This document shows positions 1 through 11,289 of a stretch of 64,000 bases of DNA, piece by piece (the first letter of the stretch is position 1; each line of letters begins with the position of its first letter). Source of the DNA: Pomacea canaliculata (lineage: Eukaryota > Mollusca > Gastropoda > Architaenioglossa > Ampullariidae); the NCBI RefSeq assembly GCF_003073045.1, contig NC_037592.1:1523371-1587370 (forward strand), written 5' to 3'. A program made the translations under genes and the position numbers. The notes beneath the pieces are model-generated. The model was given only the letters and a program-made list of their open reading frames with translations, searched no databases and had not been told where the DNA came from.

Positions 1-1
1 T

Positions 2-424
2 GGGTCTGAGACATGGCGGGTGACAAATGCCATCACCAACAAGATACAGACATTTATCAATAAATGTCTGCGCCGCATTCTTAACATCCGATGGCCTGAG
101 AAGATCTCCAATACCGCCCTGTGGGAGAGAACCAACCAAAACCCTGCCAGCCTAGACATCAAGAAGCGAAAGTGGGGCTGGATTGGCCACACCCTACGAA
201 AGCCAGCCGACAATATAACGCGACAAGCTCTGGGCTGGAACCCACAGGGGAGACGCAAGGTAGGGAGACCCAGACAGACGTGGAGACGATCAGTCCACAG
301 AGAGGCAGCGACAGCTGGCATGACATGGTGCCAACTAGAAAGGGATGCCCTGGACCGGGTCCGATGGCGGCGTGTGGTTGCGGCCCTATGCTCCACTGGG
401 GGCGAATAGGAACGAAGAAGAAGA
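2..424 (+). mobile_element. 3' end of a non-LTR retrotransposon (LINE), reverse-transcriptase C-terminus
   Basis: An open frame from base 2 to the stop at 407-409 reads through a GSETWRVTN segment, then NKCLRRILNIRWPEKISN, then KWGWIGHTLRKPADNI and QGRRKVGRPRQTWRR. This order (xGxETW, CLRRI, WIGHTLR, GRPRxTWRR) is the usual C-terminal tail after the reverse-transcriptase domain in molluscan and other invertebrate LINEs. A GAAGAAGAAGAGAAGA-like simple tail follows the stop at about 413-427, as expected at a 3' terminus. The 5' part lies outside the window. It is a genomic repeat, not a host gene. Family-level naming would need a repeat-library comparison. Confidence 0.85.
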
Positions 425-719
425 GAAGATGTTCTACAAGCAATTAGAAGTATCAGCATAAAATCGATTTTTCACAGACAATGTCAGAGATGCACAGGTG
501 TGGATGTCAATTAGTCTGAGCTGAAGGATTATAAAATAGCAATACAATTTGTATATCTTCTGTTCACATAAAGGTATAGGTATTCTTGTGACCTTATGGC
601 CACTTAATTGGGAGTGAAGTGTTAGAGCCCACATTTATCTGTGAACTCATGTTTTATGTGGGTGGTGCCAGTCTCCTCTCCCTTATCTCCACCACCCTTT
701 ATAAAGTCAGGGACAAGGA
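425..719. other. Unassigned spacer
   Basis: About 300 bases between the LINE tail and the minisatellite. I see no exon, RNA gene or repeat that I can support. Confidence 0.4.
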
Positions 720-1550
720 GAATTATGCTGCATCACATGAGTGCTGAGCCAGCTAGTGTGCATTATATGAGTACTGTGCCAACAAATCTGCATCACATGA
801 TTATTGAGCTGACTAGTGTACATCACATGAGTGCTAAGTCCTCAAGTGTACACAATGAGAGTCTAAAACATAACTAGTGCACCACATGAATACTTAGCTG
901 ACTAGTACAACACAAAGTACTATGCAAACTAATGTAATCACGTGAGTACTATGTCACCAAATAGGCATCAGGTGAACACTAAACTGACAAAGTGTATATC
1001 ACATGAGTACTGAGCCAATTAGTATACAATGCAAGAGTACTGCATCTGAATTAGTATACATCACACAGTACTCAGTTGTCAAGTCCATATCACAATAGTA
1101 CTGATCTAAATATAGTGTGTATCACATAAGCATAATTAGTACTGAGCAGACAAAGGGTGCATCATATGAGTACTAAATTGTCAAATGTATATCGCATGAG
1201 TACTCAGCCAATAATTTATATATATATATATCAAAGAGTACTGAGTGAAACTGTACAACACAAAAGTATTGTGCGGTGTAGTGTACAGCACAACAGCACT
1301 ACACTAAAAAGTGCACATCACATAAGTACTAAGTCATAAGGTGTACATCATAATACTAAGCCATCTAGCGAACATCACAAGAAAACTGAGCCAGCTAGTG
1401 TGCATCACAATAGTACTGAGCTGATTAGTATATATCCCATGAGTGTGAGTCAGCTAGTGTACATCACAAAAGTACTAAGACAACTAGTGTGCATCACAAG
1501 TGTACTGAGCCAAGTTATATGTACATCACAAGAGTACTAAGCAAATTTTG
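720..1550. repeat. Degenerate minisatellite, ~30-bp unit, roughly 27 copies
   Basis: The stretch is built of diverged units close to ACATCACATGAGTACTGAGC followed by CAGCTAGTGT. Phase-preserving anchors (CATCAC, AGTACT, TAGTGT) recur about every 30 bases, with some units lengthened or partly deleted. Short open frames inside it are periodic by-products of the repeat and are not genes. Copies are too diverged to be a recent expansion. Confidence 0.85.
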
Positions 1551-1954
1551 TTGTTCCTGGATCAAAGAATTGCATTGATTTATTCTGATATTATAGTAAA
1601 TTAACTGTGGAACTTTCTTCACGTTCTCTGCTCATGAAAACAAGTGTACAACTTCATTTGATTTACTTTGACGTCGCAAGTGTTTGTGGGCTAATTGTGT
1701 ACAGAAATGTACATATAACATATATACACTAAACAGGCCTCTTTGAGGTTTTGGGTAGATCACTCACTGCTATCGATCTTGGCACATATGCTACGAGCAT
1801 GTGCCCAACTATGAGTCATTATTAATTCTGCCTGTTCGTACACTAGGGATCGAGGTATACTAATCTTAGAACGTACTATAATCATTAACGACATGCTTTA
1901 GTATAATAATTATGACCTGCCGTGTAATATCTAAACAAGGTTAAAAAGCCATAC

Positions 1955-2086
1955 CTGGCCACCTAGCTCTGTGTCTTGGTCGTCCGTAAGAATAAATACT
2001 ATGTTCGGCGGTTTCGCTGTGCATTCTTTGGAAAAGATGAATGCAACGACAACAGCACACAGAGCAAGCATTGCAGCAGTCTCCAT
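1955..2086 (-). CDS. Sulfatase, first coding exon (N-acetylglucosamine-6-sulfatase-like), partial
   Basis: On the minus strand an ATG at 2086-2084 opens 44 codons. They begin with a hydrophobic signal peptide (METAAMLALCAVVVAFIFSK) and continue into CTAKPPNIVFILTDDQDTEL. PNIVxILTDDQD is the hallmark N-terminal strand of type I sulfatases. The adjacent aspartates bind the active-site calcium, and the TDDQD form is typical of glucosamine-6-sulfatase and related heparan-sulfate sulfatases. The exon ends in phase 0 at a consensus donor, CAG|GTATGG (intron from 1954). Later exons, including the C-x-P-S-R formylglycine motif, are not found in 1-1954 and presumably lie off the left edge. The expected product is a lysosomal or secreted enzyme removing 6-O-sulfate from glycosaminoglycans. 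The sulfatase assignment is strong; the exact subfamily is less certain. Confidence 0.85.
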
Positions 2087-2113
2087 AGCAGACCTCACCT
2101 GTGACCAGCCGCC

Positions 2114-2134
2114 GTCACATGACCAGCATGTGAC
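2114..2134. promoter_or_regulatory. Two adjacent E-boxes (CACATG/CATGTG) just upstream of the sulfatase start
   Basis: GTCACATGAC at 2114-2123 and CATGTGAC at 2127-2134 lie 28-48 bases upstream of the sulfatase ATG. They resemble the MITF/TFE family M-box (TCATGTG/TCACATGA) and differ by one base from the CLEAR palindrome GTCACGTGAC found at vertebrate lysosomal genes. Function here is inferred from motif and position only. Confidence 0.4.
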
Positions 2135-2139
2135 CTAAG

Positions 2140-4005
2140 GGAAGCTACTCTATGGCGTCTCGAAAGGTCAACGGAATTTACATGCAGGGTGAATGTGAGT
2201 GCCGCGCCCTTATCTTCGTGTTGTTCATACATTTTAATAAGTATCTTTATAAATTTAAGAACATTTTAGTATATTATCAGCACCAATTTACGTAAAGTGT
2301 CAACATCTATATTTTGCAGTAGCGCACATGCACCTGATATTAAATTTGAGAGTAAACAAAACATGTGTCAGCACGTAATAATCATAAGAAATTAGACAAG
2401 AATGGAGAATAACATGACGGATATCATCATTTAGCGAAATATTAGAACGTAAAGAACTGGTTGGCTGGTATCAAACACGTCTTATCTTCTCTACTGTCAT
2501 ATTGAATGCACAAAGTAGGAAAATCTCATACAAATTATGTGGTAAAGTTAGTGTTCACCTGTTCGTACATACTGTTCGTTTTAATATAAGATTATTAAAG
2601 CTTGTAATATATATTGTCAAATGCTTTTCTTGCTATACAAGAATTTATTTAACTTTTCCAGAGTGCAATAACTGCAGGTTGAATGAGACACCGGCTTGAA
2701 AACGTTGACAAGGCTTGAATAGTAAAAGGAGTAACAAGAAAGCAGATAAGAATGTGTACCATCTTTACATAATGATTCTCAGGTATTATGCAGGTTAAGC
2801 GTTCTCTGTTATTCATGTTTGTTTTTAAATTCTATATTCATATATTTCTGGTGCAAATTTTAGAACAAAATGATTCTTGGATAAATGCATCATTAGTGCA
2901 AGAAGACCATGCATATTTCTTAAAGGGAAGCAAATACTAGACCTGTACTTATCATGCTACATCAGCCATTATATCAGCTTCCAGCATTAGTTGCCAATAG
3001 TTTCTTATTTGGTATGACCTTTCGGGTAATCTTTGGCTAGTCCAGAAACAGTGAGTTAGTTGTACTGTACTTAAAAGATCATACATATTGCTACTGCTAG
3101 CAACCTTTGATTATAGTAATTTTCCTTGTATATGAAAAGCAACACAAAGAAACTAAATAAATAAGGAAATATATCAAAGGTATATACAAAAGTAAAGGAT
3201 AGCAGTGTTTATCCCTCTTACACAAGGTTGGCATGGTGAAAGACCTTTACTTTGGTCTGTGCTGCTTGCACTAATCAGTTGTTCCCCTCATGTGCTTCAT
3301 CTGTAGTTGTGTCTCAAATAACTGTCACTGTGTGTTTTGTAGAATTCCAGGCTTTCATTTTTTTTTAAGGAATCCAGTGTAATTCTGGTGATGGATGCAC
3401 TGTCATCTCTGATGATCCTCTGAGCTTTGCAAGAGATTAGTTTATGGTCATGGATGTCAGTCTGTCACTGCTAGCCTCTCTTTCATGTCTAACCACACTG
3501 TTTCATCAACAAGAGTGGTTCTGGATTGTGGATGTTCAAGTCAGGGCTTCTGTTTTGGCTGATGTTCAGACCTACTTGATGAGAGAAGCTGTACAGATAG
3601 TTTTCTCTTGTAATGTGGTAGCGGGTGGGTGACAGCAAAGGAGTCGTCAGAGATGTCAAGTCTAAGAGGGTGGATAAGAGTATGCAAAGGATGCCTTCAG
3701 GCCTTTCATACATAAGCTGTGTGTTACATCACCCAGTTGATGACCAAATCAAAAAGTAGAGAAAGCATATGTTAGCCCTCTTAGCTTATTTCTATTTTCA
3801 CTTAATATCATTTTGAAGTAAAATGCATGTTAGGAAGACTACCATTTGCTCATATTCTTGCAAAAGAGATATGTTCATATTTTATAAGAAAGGCTCAGAA
3901 TGTTTGCATTGAACTGTTTGTGGTATCATAAATCCAGGCTAATTGGGACAATAACTTTAGAAACTGGAGAAAACTGGTAGGGAAAACGTGGATTATTGAA
4001 GTACT
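2140..4005. other. AT-rich intergenic sequence, nothing assigned
   Basis: The stretch is AT-rich with short frames only. The longest, 74 codons on the minus strand at 3489-3713, resembles no family I recognise and has no signal peptide or domain motif. A diverged repeat around 3230-3760 is possible but unsupported. Confidence 0.5.
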
Positions 4006-4009
4006 TCCA

Positions 4010-4845
4010 AGTCATTCAGTCAGTTGTCTTTTGACTGGTAACTGTTGTGAGAGCACATTGATAGACATGGCAACTGACAGGGCCTGCCACTGCCGCCTTA
4101 TTTGGTCAGGTCCTGCACAGGATTACCTGTCCAGTCTTTGACTTTCATAAGCCAGGTCTCTCTCAGGCCGCTGAAGTGTTGACTACCATCCAAGCTACTT
4201 TGAAGGACAGTTTTCGACAAAGTATCGCACCAGATCACATGGCCAAACCAGACCAGTTTACGTTGCTTGACTGTTGCATGTAGAGGCTTCTGATGTCCTG
4301 CGAATGTGGCAACTCATTGGTTTTATCTTCTCTATTTGAGATCCAGAGCAGCCTCCTCAGATACTTGCTCTTAAATGCTTAGATTCTACTTTCCACATCG
4401 GTGAGGAGAGTCCACGTTTCACATCCATAGAGGAGGATCAGTACTACAAGGGAATTGTACTTTGTGGTAAACCTGATGTTATGGCTGTGCCAGATCCTAT
4501 CCAGCTTAGCCATTGTGGCTGTTGTGATCCTGATGTAAATATCTATCATGGAGCTGCCATCATTGGGGAGGGTGGCTCCCAAGTACTTACTCTGCTTACC
4601 TCTTCATGCTGTACCTTCTTCATGTAGATTCCTGCTTTACCATTGCCAATGATTATAACTTTGCTCTTATAAATGCTGGTCTCTATTACATATGCTGGAA
4701 CTGGTTTTCAGTCTGCTGATAAGGTCTTGAACTTCTTTGTTACTACTTAAAATAGGTCTATGTCGTCTGCAAAGTGTAGGTTGCAAACTGGCAGATTAGT
4801 AGGAAGCTTTATGATGCCTCCCCTACTACTTCCCTACACACATTA
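4010..4845 (-). mobile_element. LINE reverse-transcriptase relic (RTE-like), degenerate
   Basis: Read on the minus strand from about 4830, the fragment gives CNLHFADDIDLF, which is the catalytic [F/Y]xDD strand of reverse transcriptase. It then gives YLGATLPNDGSSMIDI, RIWHSHNIRFTTKY, SLVVLILLYGCETWTLL and RRLLWISNREDKTNEL. Motif order and spacing match the palm-to-thumb part of RTE-type elements. Several in-frame stops and frame changes show that it is inactive. Both ends are eroded, so the limits are approximate. Confidence 0.8.
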
Positions 4846-5004
4846 CCACATAAATATTTTCATACTAGCTTGTCAATAATATTATTGTATTTAAACTAGA
4901 CTGGGAATATTGAGTTGAGTGGGCAGTTTTTTAGTGTCAGTAACAGTATTCATGTGCATCTTCTCACTTATGTCCTAATACAGTTTATTTTTATCTACTT
5001 TTTT

Positions 5005-6126
5005 ATGTGCAGATCAAAGAAAAAATATTTGCTACTCCTCTTGGCTGCTCTTGCTGGTGTAGCCTCCCTTGCTCATGTGTTTTACTCGTTCATGTCCCTC
5101 CTTCATGCAGAGCCTAAATTAGAAGAAAAGATTAGCTGGAAAGGTACACAGGAAACACAAACTTCCAAAATGATTCTCATGAAGTCCTTTCCAGAGTGGT
5201 ATGAAATAAAACCTGGTGCCCACTTCCTGGATTCCTGTGATCATCCATGCATCCTGACATCACATGATGACCAGGCATCACAGGTGGACTGCATTGTTTT
5301 TTTCACTCACTACTCCTACAACACCAAACTGCCAGTAAGAAGGGCGGAACAGATCTGGGTATATTTTGCAGTAGAGAGTCCCCTCAATTCTTACAATGAT
5401 GTGTTTGCAACCCCAGCCTGGCAGAAACAGTTCAACTGGACAATGACCTATCGCAGAGACTCTGATTTTTATTTTGGCTATGGCACGGTTGTTCCAGCGG
5501 TAGTTTCTTCGCAAGCAAAGGATATCAGTGCGATTGTCAAGGGCAAAACCAAGATGGCAGCATGGTTTGTTTCTAATTGTCAAACTCAAAGCGAACGGTC
5601 TGCCTATGTTGAAGCTTTACAGGAGTTCCTACCAGTTGACATTTATGGCAAATGTGGTCCACTGAAATGTGGATCCTCGGGTAATGTGACTTGCTTGCAG
5701 ATGTTATCACAGGTCTACTACTTCTATTTAGCTTTTGAGAATTCCTTCTGTGATGATTATGTTACCGAGAAGGCATTTGAAATCCTCCTTAAAGCTGACA
5801 TTGTTCCAGTTGTGAGAGGTGGTGCCAATTACTCTGCCATACTGCCACCCCACTCTTACATTGATGTGGCTGACTTTTCCAGTGTCGAGGACTTAGCTTC
5901 ATACCTGGAAAACCTGGCCAACAGCAAATCAGCCTATGAGGAATACTTTGCATGGAAGAAGAACTGGAAAGTGGTCGCACCCATGCCACTGCCACTGTGT
6001 GATTTGTGCAAAAAGCTGCACAGCCCTCATCAACAAATCCATGTTTATGATGATGTTGACGCATGGTGGAAGAAGGGCAGATGCCACGATCCACCCGAAC
6101 TAAAAATCTACCATGACCCTTTCTAA
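5005..6126 (+). CDS. Alpha-1,3-fucosyltransferase (GT10 family), single-exon coding region
   Basis: This type II Golgi enzyme is predicted to transfer fucose from GDP-fucose to GlcNAc or related residues of glycoprotein and glycolipid glycans. From Met at 5005 it has a short basic cytosolic tail (MCRSKKK), one membrane anchor (YLLLLLAALAGVASLAHVF), a stem and a GT10 catalytic domain. Family blocks are present in order: RAEQIWVYFAVESPLNSY, FNWTMTYRRDSDFYFGYG, KMAAWFVSNCQTQSER, DIYGKCG, and the donor-site block YYFYLAFENSFCDDYVTEKA. The C-terminal CDLCKKLH cysteine cluster follows. The product is 373 residues, normal for the family. The frame stays open upstream to an ATG at 4915, but the Met at 5005 places the anchor correctly. 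A splice acceptor (polypyrimidine, TGTGCAG at 5006-5012) makes an upstream exon possible. The absence of introns is common in this family. The linkage made cannot be read from sequence. Confidence 0.93.
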   Translation: MCRSKKKYLLLLLAALAGVASLAHVFYSFMSLLHAEPKLEEKISWKGTQETQTSKMILMKSFPEWYEIKPGAHFLDSCDHPCILTSHDDQASQVDCIVFFTHYSYNTKLPVRRAEQIWVYFAVESPLNSYNDVFATPAWQKQFNWTMTYRRDSDFYFGYGTVVPAVVSSQAKDISAIVKGKTKMAAWFVSNCQTQSERSAYVEALQEFLPVDIYGKCGPLKCGSSGNVTCLQMLSQVYYFYLAFENSFCDDYVTEKAFEILLKADIVPVVRGGANYSAILPPHSYIDVADFSSVEDLASYLENLANSKSAYEEYFAWKKNWKVVAPMPLPLCDLCKKLHSPHQQIHVYDDVDAWWKKGRCHDPPELKIYHDPF

Positions 6127-7460
6127 AACTGTAATGTATCTTCTTATGACCACTTTGGTTAGGAGCATATGATCAATGCTATTCCAGCCTCAGCAGGTTC
6201 AGGTGAATTTAAGTTTCCCAGCCATCCTGCTAAAGAAGTTGACTGCATGATTGTAGTGTTCGTTTGCATTCACAAAGAGGATCCAATGTTAAACTGTATT
6301 TTATGTTCTGAAGACATCAGAAAATGAAATAATTATATATACAGATAGTTTTGTGCACATAGAATGTCTAGAGAAAAAAATGGTGCATGCAAGATGCGTT
6401 GTTTCCTGAAGGACAGTTTTGAAGGGTTAACTATCTTTTTTGTCATAACCTTAGCACATTGTTTTAATTAGCCTTGAGGGTCATTTTCTAAAGCTCCATT
6501 TAAAAAAAAAAATTATGTGAGCTTTCTCCAAGGCAGAGTTGTACTCCATACTCTATTAGGATTCAGATTCTCTTCATTTTTGCTTCATCCATTAGATTTT
6601 TAGCCACTAAGATTGTACAACATGGTTGTGTAATACATTTGTCTGTTCTGTTTCCTTTTGATTCACACAATCAGAATTTTTGTTTTCTTTGTTTCTGTGG
6701 ATGTGATACTTTTGTCTTTTATTCTTTTGTGCTAAGGGACTGTGTTAAAAATAAACTTATTGTGCTTGTGATGTGTTGCCTGTCAGGTACCGAAGAAAAT
6801 ATTTGTGTTGATTGAATACAGACATTATTTTTATAGCGAAGGAAAAAAGGACCAGGATTTCAGAAAACGGCAGAGGCATTTTAATGATGTAAACCATTTT
6901 AAATGTTTTTGAGATACCTATGTCTTTTCATGTGTATTGCTTGGATTTTAAACGATAGTGGTTTTGTTGATGCTGAACAGTTGTTTTAAGTGCCACAGAA
7001 CAAATATTAACAAATAGTGCACTATGCATAATAAGCACACAGGTAGTTCAGTGTTGTACTTAATTTGATTTTTTTAAGGCTTTGTGTTGAGTTTATGCAA
7101 TGCAGTTTGACCTTATTGACTAACAAAAAATTATATTTATACACCATATGCATTGTCTGCACAGTATGTTTTAAATTATTATTTTTAAACTATGCATAAT
7201 TCATGTAGTAATAATTATTTTTCATGTACTTCTTTGAATAGATGCTTGTGTTGGAATGTTTTGTGCTTCATAAACAGATATATTGGACTATTGTTGTCAT
7301 GTGGCACCTTTAGATGATATCATGGTTGTTATCAGGGTCACACAACACATCCCAGATCTGCATACCAGAATGTCGACATTCCACACTATGCACTGAACAC
7401 ACTTAACCTCTAGTACCCAACGACATTTGGATGTAGCCTCGTCATTAAAGGAACATTTCC

Positions 7461-7492
<32 letters not shown>

Positions 7493-7578
7493 AAAGCTAC
7501 CTTTCTTACCATTTTGTCCCCTCTCAATTCCATTCAGGAGGACAATTAGGAATATTATCCTCATATTGGCAGAAATCT
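6127..7578 (+). other. Probable 3' UTR and downstream flank of the fucosyltransferase
   Basis: AT-rich, T-run-containing sequence with no coding potential. An AATAAA polyadenylation signal at 6750-6755 is followed by a TG-rich stretch, giving a plausible cleavage site about 640 bases after the stop. A 22-base T run lies near 7461-7482. Confidence 0.55.
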
Positions 7579-9222
7579 TTGTTTTCTTCTTCTTCTTCTT
7601 CGTCGTTCACTCAAATGGACACGCCTGCCTCCTGCACAAATGATGCTGTGCGCCGCAGGTCCTCCAGGCTGCCGTGTAGCTTCCTCAATACTGGCGACTC
7701 ATCAGTCCAAATGCGGTGCCTGAGTTCTTCGTGCATAGGGCATTCTTGCAGTAGATGTGCTGTTGTCTGACTGCCTGTCTGGCACGGGCACTGGTCTGTC
7801 TGGCCGATCCGGAGCTTGGTGTATAGGTGGTAATTGAGACGGTTGTGGCCTGTCCTCAGCCTGAAAATAATGACCTGCTCAGCCCTTGTAAGCAGGTAGT
7901 ATGGGTCGTTTCGGTTGAAACGTGGGTGCTGCTGCAGCCACGTGTTGTGCTGTTTGGCCTTGATGATGGTTTTAACTTCACTATAGGTGGTGGACCTGTC
8001 TTGCTGCTCTTTTGTGGATCCTTCCTTGGCAAGAGTGTCTGCGGCTTCGTTGCCAAAAACTCCACAGTGGGAGGGAATCCACTGTAAGACGACTGTGCAG
8101 TCTCCGCATAAGGAGGAAAGAGCAGTGGACAGGTCGTTCAATTTCTTGTCTCTGGCAGTCTGTAAGGCCTGCAGGACAGACAGTGCATCCGTAAAGAAGA
8201 CGACGTTGTTGGAGGTGTCTGGACTGTTTTCAACGTGGGTGGCACCGGTCTGAATGGCAACTGCTTCAGCCTTGAAGTTGGTGGAGTAGAGTCCGGTTGC
8301 GAGGGAAAGACGGTCTTCTCTTCCTCCCAGGTACCGGATGAAGATTCCGGCGCCACCATTCTTCACGGCTTGTTCAGCTGACCCGTCAGTGAACACGTGA
8401 GTCCACTGATCTTGTGGGAAGTTGTTGTGGATATACTCCATAGTACAGGACTTCTTCACAGCGTCTTGGGAGTCTTTCTTGCCAACACCAGGGATGCTGC
8501 AGTGAATCAGGGGGAAAGCAGTTTCATTCCATGCTGGGTTTGTCCGGCACAGGGGGATCTCTCTGGGGTCATGTTCCAAGATATCTTGGTGTTTTCGTTC
8601 AAGGATCCTCGCCTGGTGGATGAAACTTCCCCTTTTCAACCTTCCCTTCGTCGGCTGAGCCAGTCTGTTTCTCATGGGGTGATTTGGAAGTCTCTTGAAC
8701 TTGGCGGCTTGGACGAGCATCTTTGTGTCACGTCGGTCTCAAGTGGTTCCAACCCTGTGATTGTCTCCAGTTCTTGTATGGGCGTAGACCTCAATGGCTC
8801 CAGTGATGAGTCTGGCTGCTTGGTTCTGAACCTTGCTGACCTTCTCAAAGTTGGATTTTGCTGCGGTGCCCCATGCTGTCATGCCATACTCTAGGACTGG
8901 TCTGACCCTTCCGGTGTACGCTTCTTGAGGATTCTGTCATCCGCGCGCCCAGTTCGTGCCAGCCAACTTCTTCATAATTGCAAGTCGCATCTTGGCTCTG
9001 GCTTCGACCTTCTTGGTCTGAGGCTTCCAAGTAAGTCTCTTATCGAAGGTTACCCCAAGGTAGGTAGGGTTGTCGTCCAGTGGGAGAATCTGTCCATCGA
9101 ACTTCAGAGTGGCCTTCTGTTCCCTAGTGGACAGACTAAAGATAGTGTAGGTGGTCTTTTTGGGGTTGACTTTGACAAGCCACCTTTTCGTCCAGTCCTG
9201 CAGGACATTTAGCGCCTCAATC
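7579..9222 (-). mobile_element. LINE relic with RNase H domain (RT C-terminus + RNase H), 5'-truncated
   Basis: On the minus strand, the part above about 8730 encodes the end of a reverse transcriptase: ALNVLQDWTKRWLVKVNP, FDGQILPLDDNPTYLGVTFD, KRLTWKPQ. A single-base shift near 8725-8735 then leads into a 369-codon open frame (8720-7611) carrying a retroelement RNase H. Its acidic active-site pattern is TDGSAEQ, FKAEAVAIQ, FTDALSVLQA and IPSHCGVFGNEAADTLAKEG, followed by a C-terminal CPC-x10-HLLQEC zinc-type motif. A (GAAGAA)n tail at about 7581-7602 marks the 3' end. The architecture matches RNase H-bearing LINE clades of the I/Nimb type. Truncation at about 9222 and the frameshift make it inactive, although the RNase H frame is remarkably intact. 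Confidence 0.88.
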
Positions 9223-10560
9223 TTTGTTTTAAAAGAAAAGATTTTATTTTAAATCTTATAATTCTCGTGTTTAGAAGCTTAAGCACACACTTGAAATTGA
9301 AGTATCTTGAAATGATCATACCTCTTGGTTTGTTTTGTTTCTCACCTTCCTCCCTTGCTTGCACACGCAGGAACAAGCATCATAACTTGCATGATGACCA
9401 TATTTATCATGCATGGAGATACAATATGTAAAACCTGTGATGTTCAGGTTTTGGCTTTTTTTAATCTCCCTTTTGGACATTGTAGGCTTTTATTCACTTT
9501 ATTTTTGTCTGTGATAATGTACATGGTGTTGCTATTATTAATTTTTGTGGTGTGAATTGTTGCAGTTTTTAAAAAAAATATTTGCTATGGCTATTGAACT
9601 ATACATGTTTTTGTGGCCTATCGCTGGTACTTTTAGTGTATGTGGAAAACTGGAATGTTGTGATTCCATATTATGCTGTGTATGAGATAAGCTTTGTAAG
9701 TCAACAGATACATCTTTTTTGGTAAACATGTAAAGGAGTTTGAATCAAAATATTGTGATATAACTTTTGTTCGAAAGGAGAAAGATTGTGTTTCCTGTTG
9801 ATCATATAATTTGTGAAGAGTGACATTTCTTTTCTCGAATACAAGTGGCGATCACAATAGGACACGCCCAGGGTCCCATGTACCACTAAGGCTGCCTCTG
9901 AACAACAATCAGAACTGTGCATTAAACAGTTGACTTCGAGTGAGTTAAAGCCTACCATTAGATTCTGCAAATATATATTAGAAGGATATTATTTTTGTCT
10001 GTACAGATATGTGTAGTTGATGTGTCTGTGACTTTTGCATAAAATATTCAATTCATATTTATAGTACATGCTTGATGTTTCAGACCAAGCGATCTTTTTT
10101 TTTTTTTTTTTTTTGAATTCCAGTGGTTGATTTTTTTCAGATATGTGATCTGGTTCGTTTTGTTTTTGTATAAATTGTTGTGTTGGAAAAACCTTTATAA
10201 CTTATAATATTCTTGAAATATAAAGATATATTAAAAGATAGCTTATATCTTGATTTGATAGAAATATTTGATACTTTTGATGGATCTTTTGTATGCTTTC
10301 TCTGACGCCAAGTTTAAATTTGTCTAAAACTGTTGATATTTGTGTATACATACATGAATACAATATTTTTTTATTTTTAATAACACTGTAGTGGTAAGTT
10401 TCTGACTGCATCCTCTTTCTTATTCATGCCATTATCAACCATCAGCTATCTTCCCCTCAACCCACAACACCATCTTTGAGGACCCCCATTAAATATTTTC
10501 TAAAATGTAGCTCTCAGTTTAGTGAATTGAGTGTAATGAACTGAAATGAACCGTAGGCAG
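9223..10560. other. AT-rich spacer
   Basis: Only short frames and T runs (for example 10096-10114). I see no exon or recognisable repeat. Confidence 0.5.
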
Positions 10561-10629
10561 TGTAGCTATGTTAAAAGGCAGGGCAAGGAGTAAGACTCCC
10601 ATAAGCTATTTGGCATTCAGTGTGACTGG

Positions 10630-10825
10630 TTTAGTGCGTGTAGTAGGCGGTCTGGTGGCACAGGCATTAGTGTCTGTCACCAATACACTGAGAGTTGGCT
10701 GTCTTGGGTTCAACTGCTTTCGGGCACGCTGTTTCTTTCTCTGCATGTTACATGTTTACACGACTGGCTGCCTTGTTATGATATGGTCTTAGTTGCTGGC
10801 TCGGTGTGAAACACCAATTTCCTTA
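10630..10825 (+). mobile_element. tRNA-derived SINE
   Basis: The segment contains a pol III A-box-like sequence (GGTGGCACAGGCATTAGTG, about 10653-10671). About 45 bases later comes a B-box-like GGGTTCAACTGC. The spacing is that of an internal tRNA promoter. It is followed by a non-tRNA body ending in GGCTCGGTGTGAAACACCAA (about 10799-10818), the hairpin-like tail motif shared by several molluscan SINEs. There is no open reading frame. Exact ends and target duplications were not resolved. Confidence 0.65.
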
Positions 10826-11289
10826 GTGTGTGTAGGAAGCAGCAGGTTGGTGACAGCCTACTTTTGGCCTCCTACTACCCAAATACTGACATTTTCAAAT
10901 CCAGGTACCCGCTTTTTCTGAAGAGCTGATGGAGAAGGAAAGTTATTCAGCTGCTAGTCAAAGTAGGCATCAAAGCAATGAGCTTCTGGTCCAGTCATGC
11001 GCACTGCAGTGTTCACTGACTGTTCGCATGTTTGCTCCGCTGCTGGTTGTCTGTACTAATGATAAAAGGTGACACACAATAAACAATAAACACTAATAAA
11101 CAAAGCCAGGTGTATTTCTATTTTTGTAATTTATTGCTCAATCTTGATGTTGCTTAACACTTAAGACCGCTGTTCGTTACTCTTGAGAACTGAGAAAGGA
11201 CACTGAAATCTAAAACATAACATTGAGTGCAAAGTGTTTGTGTCAGTATGCAGGTGTCAGTGTCAGTGACTCGTACAGTCTACACGTGC

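Noticed and set aside
3489..3713. 74-codon minus-strand frame
   Set aside because: No family resemblance and no splice or start context; left unassigned.
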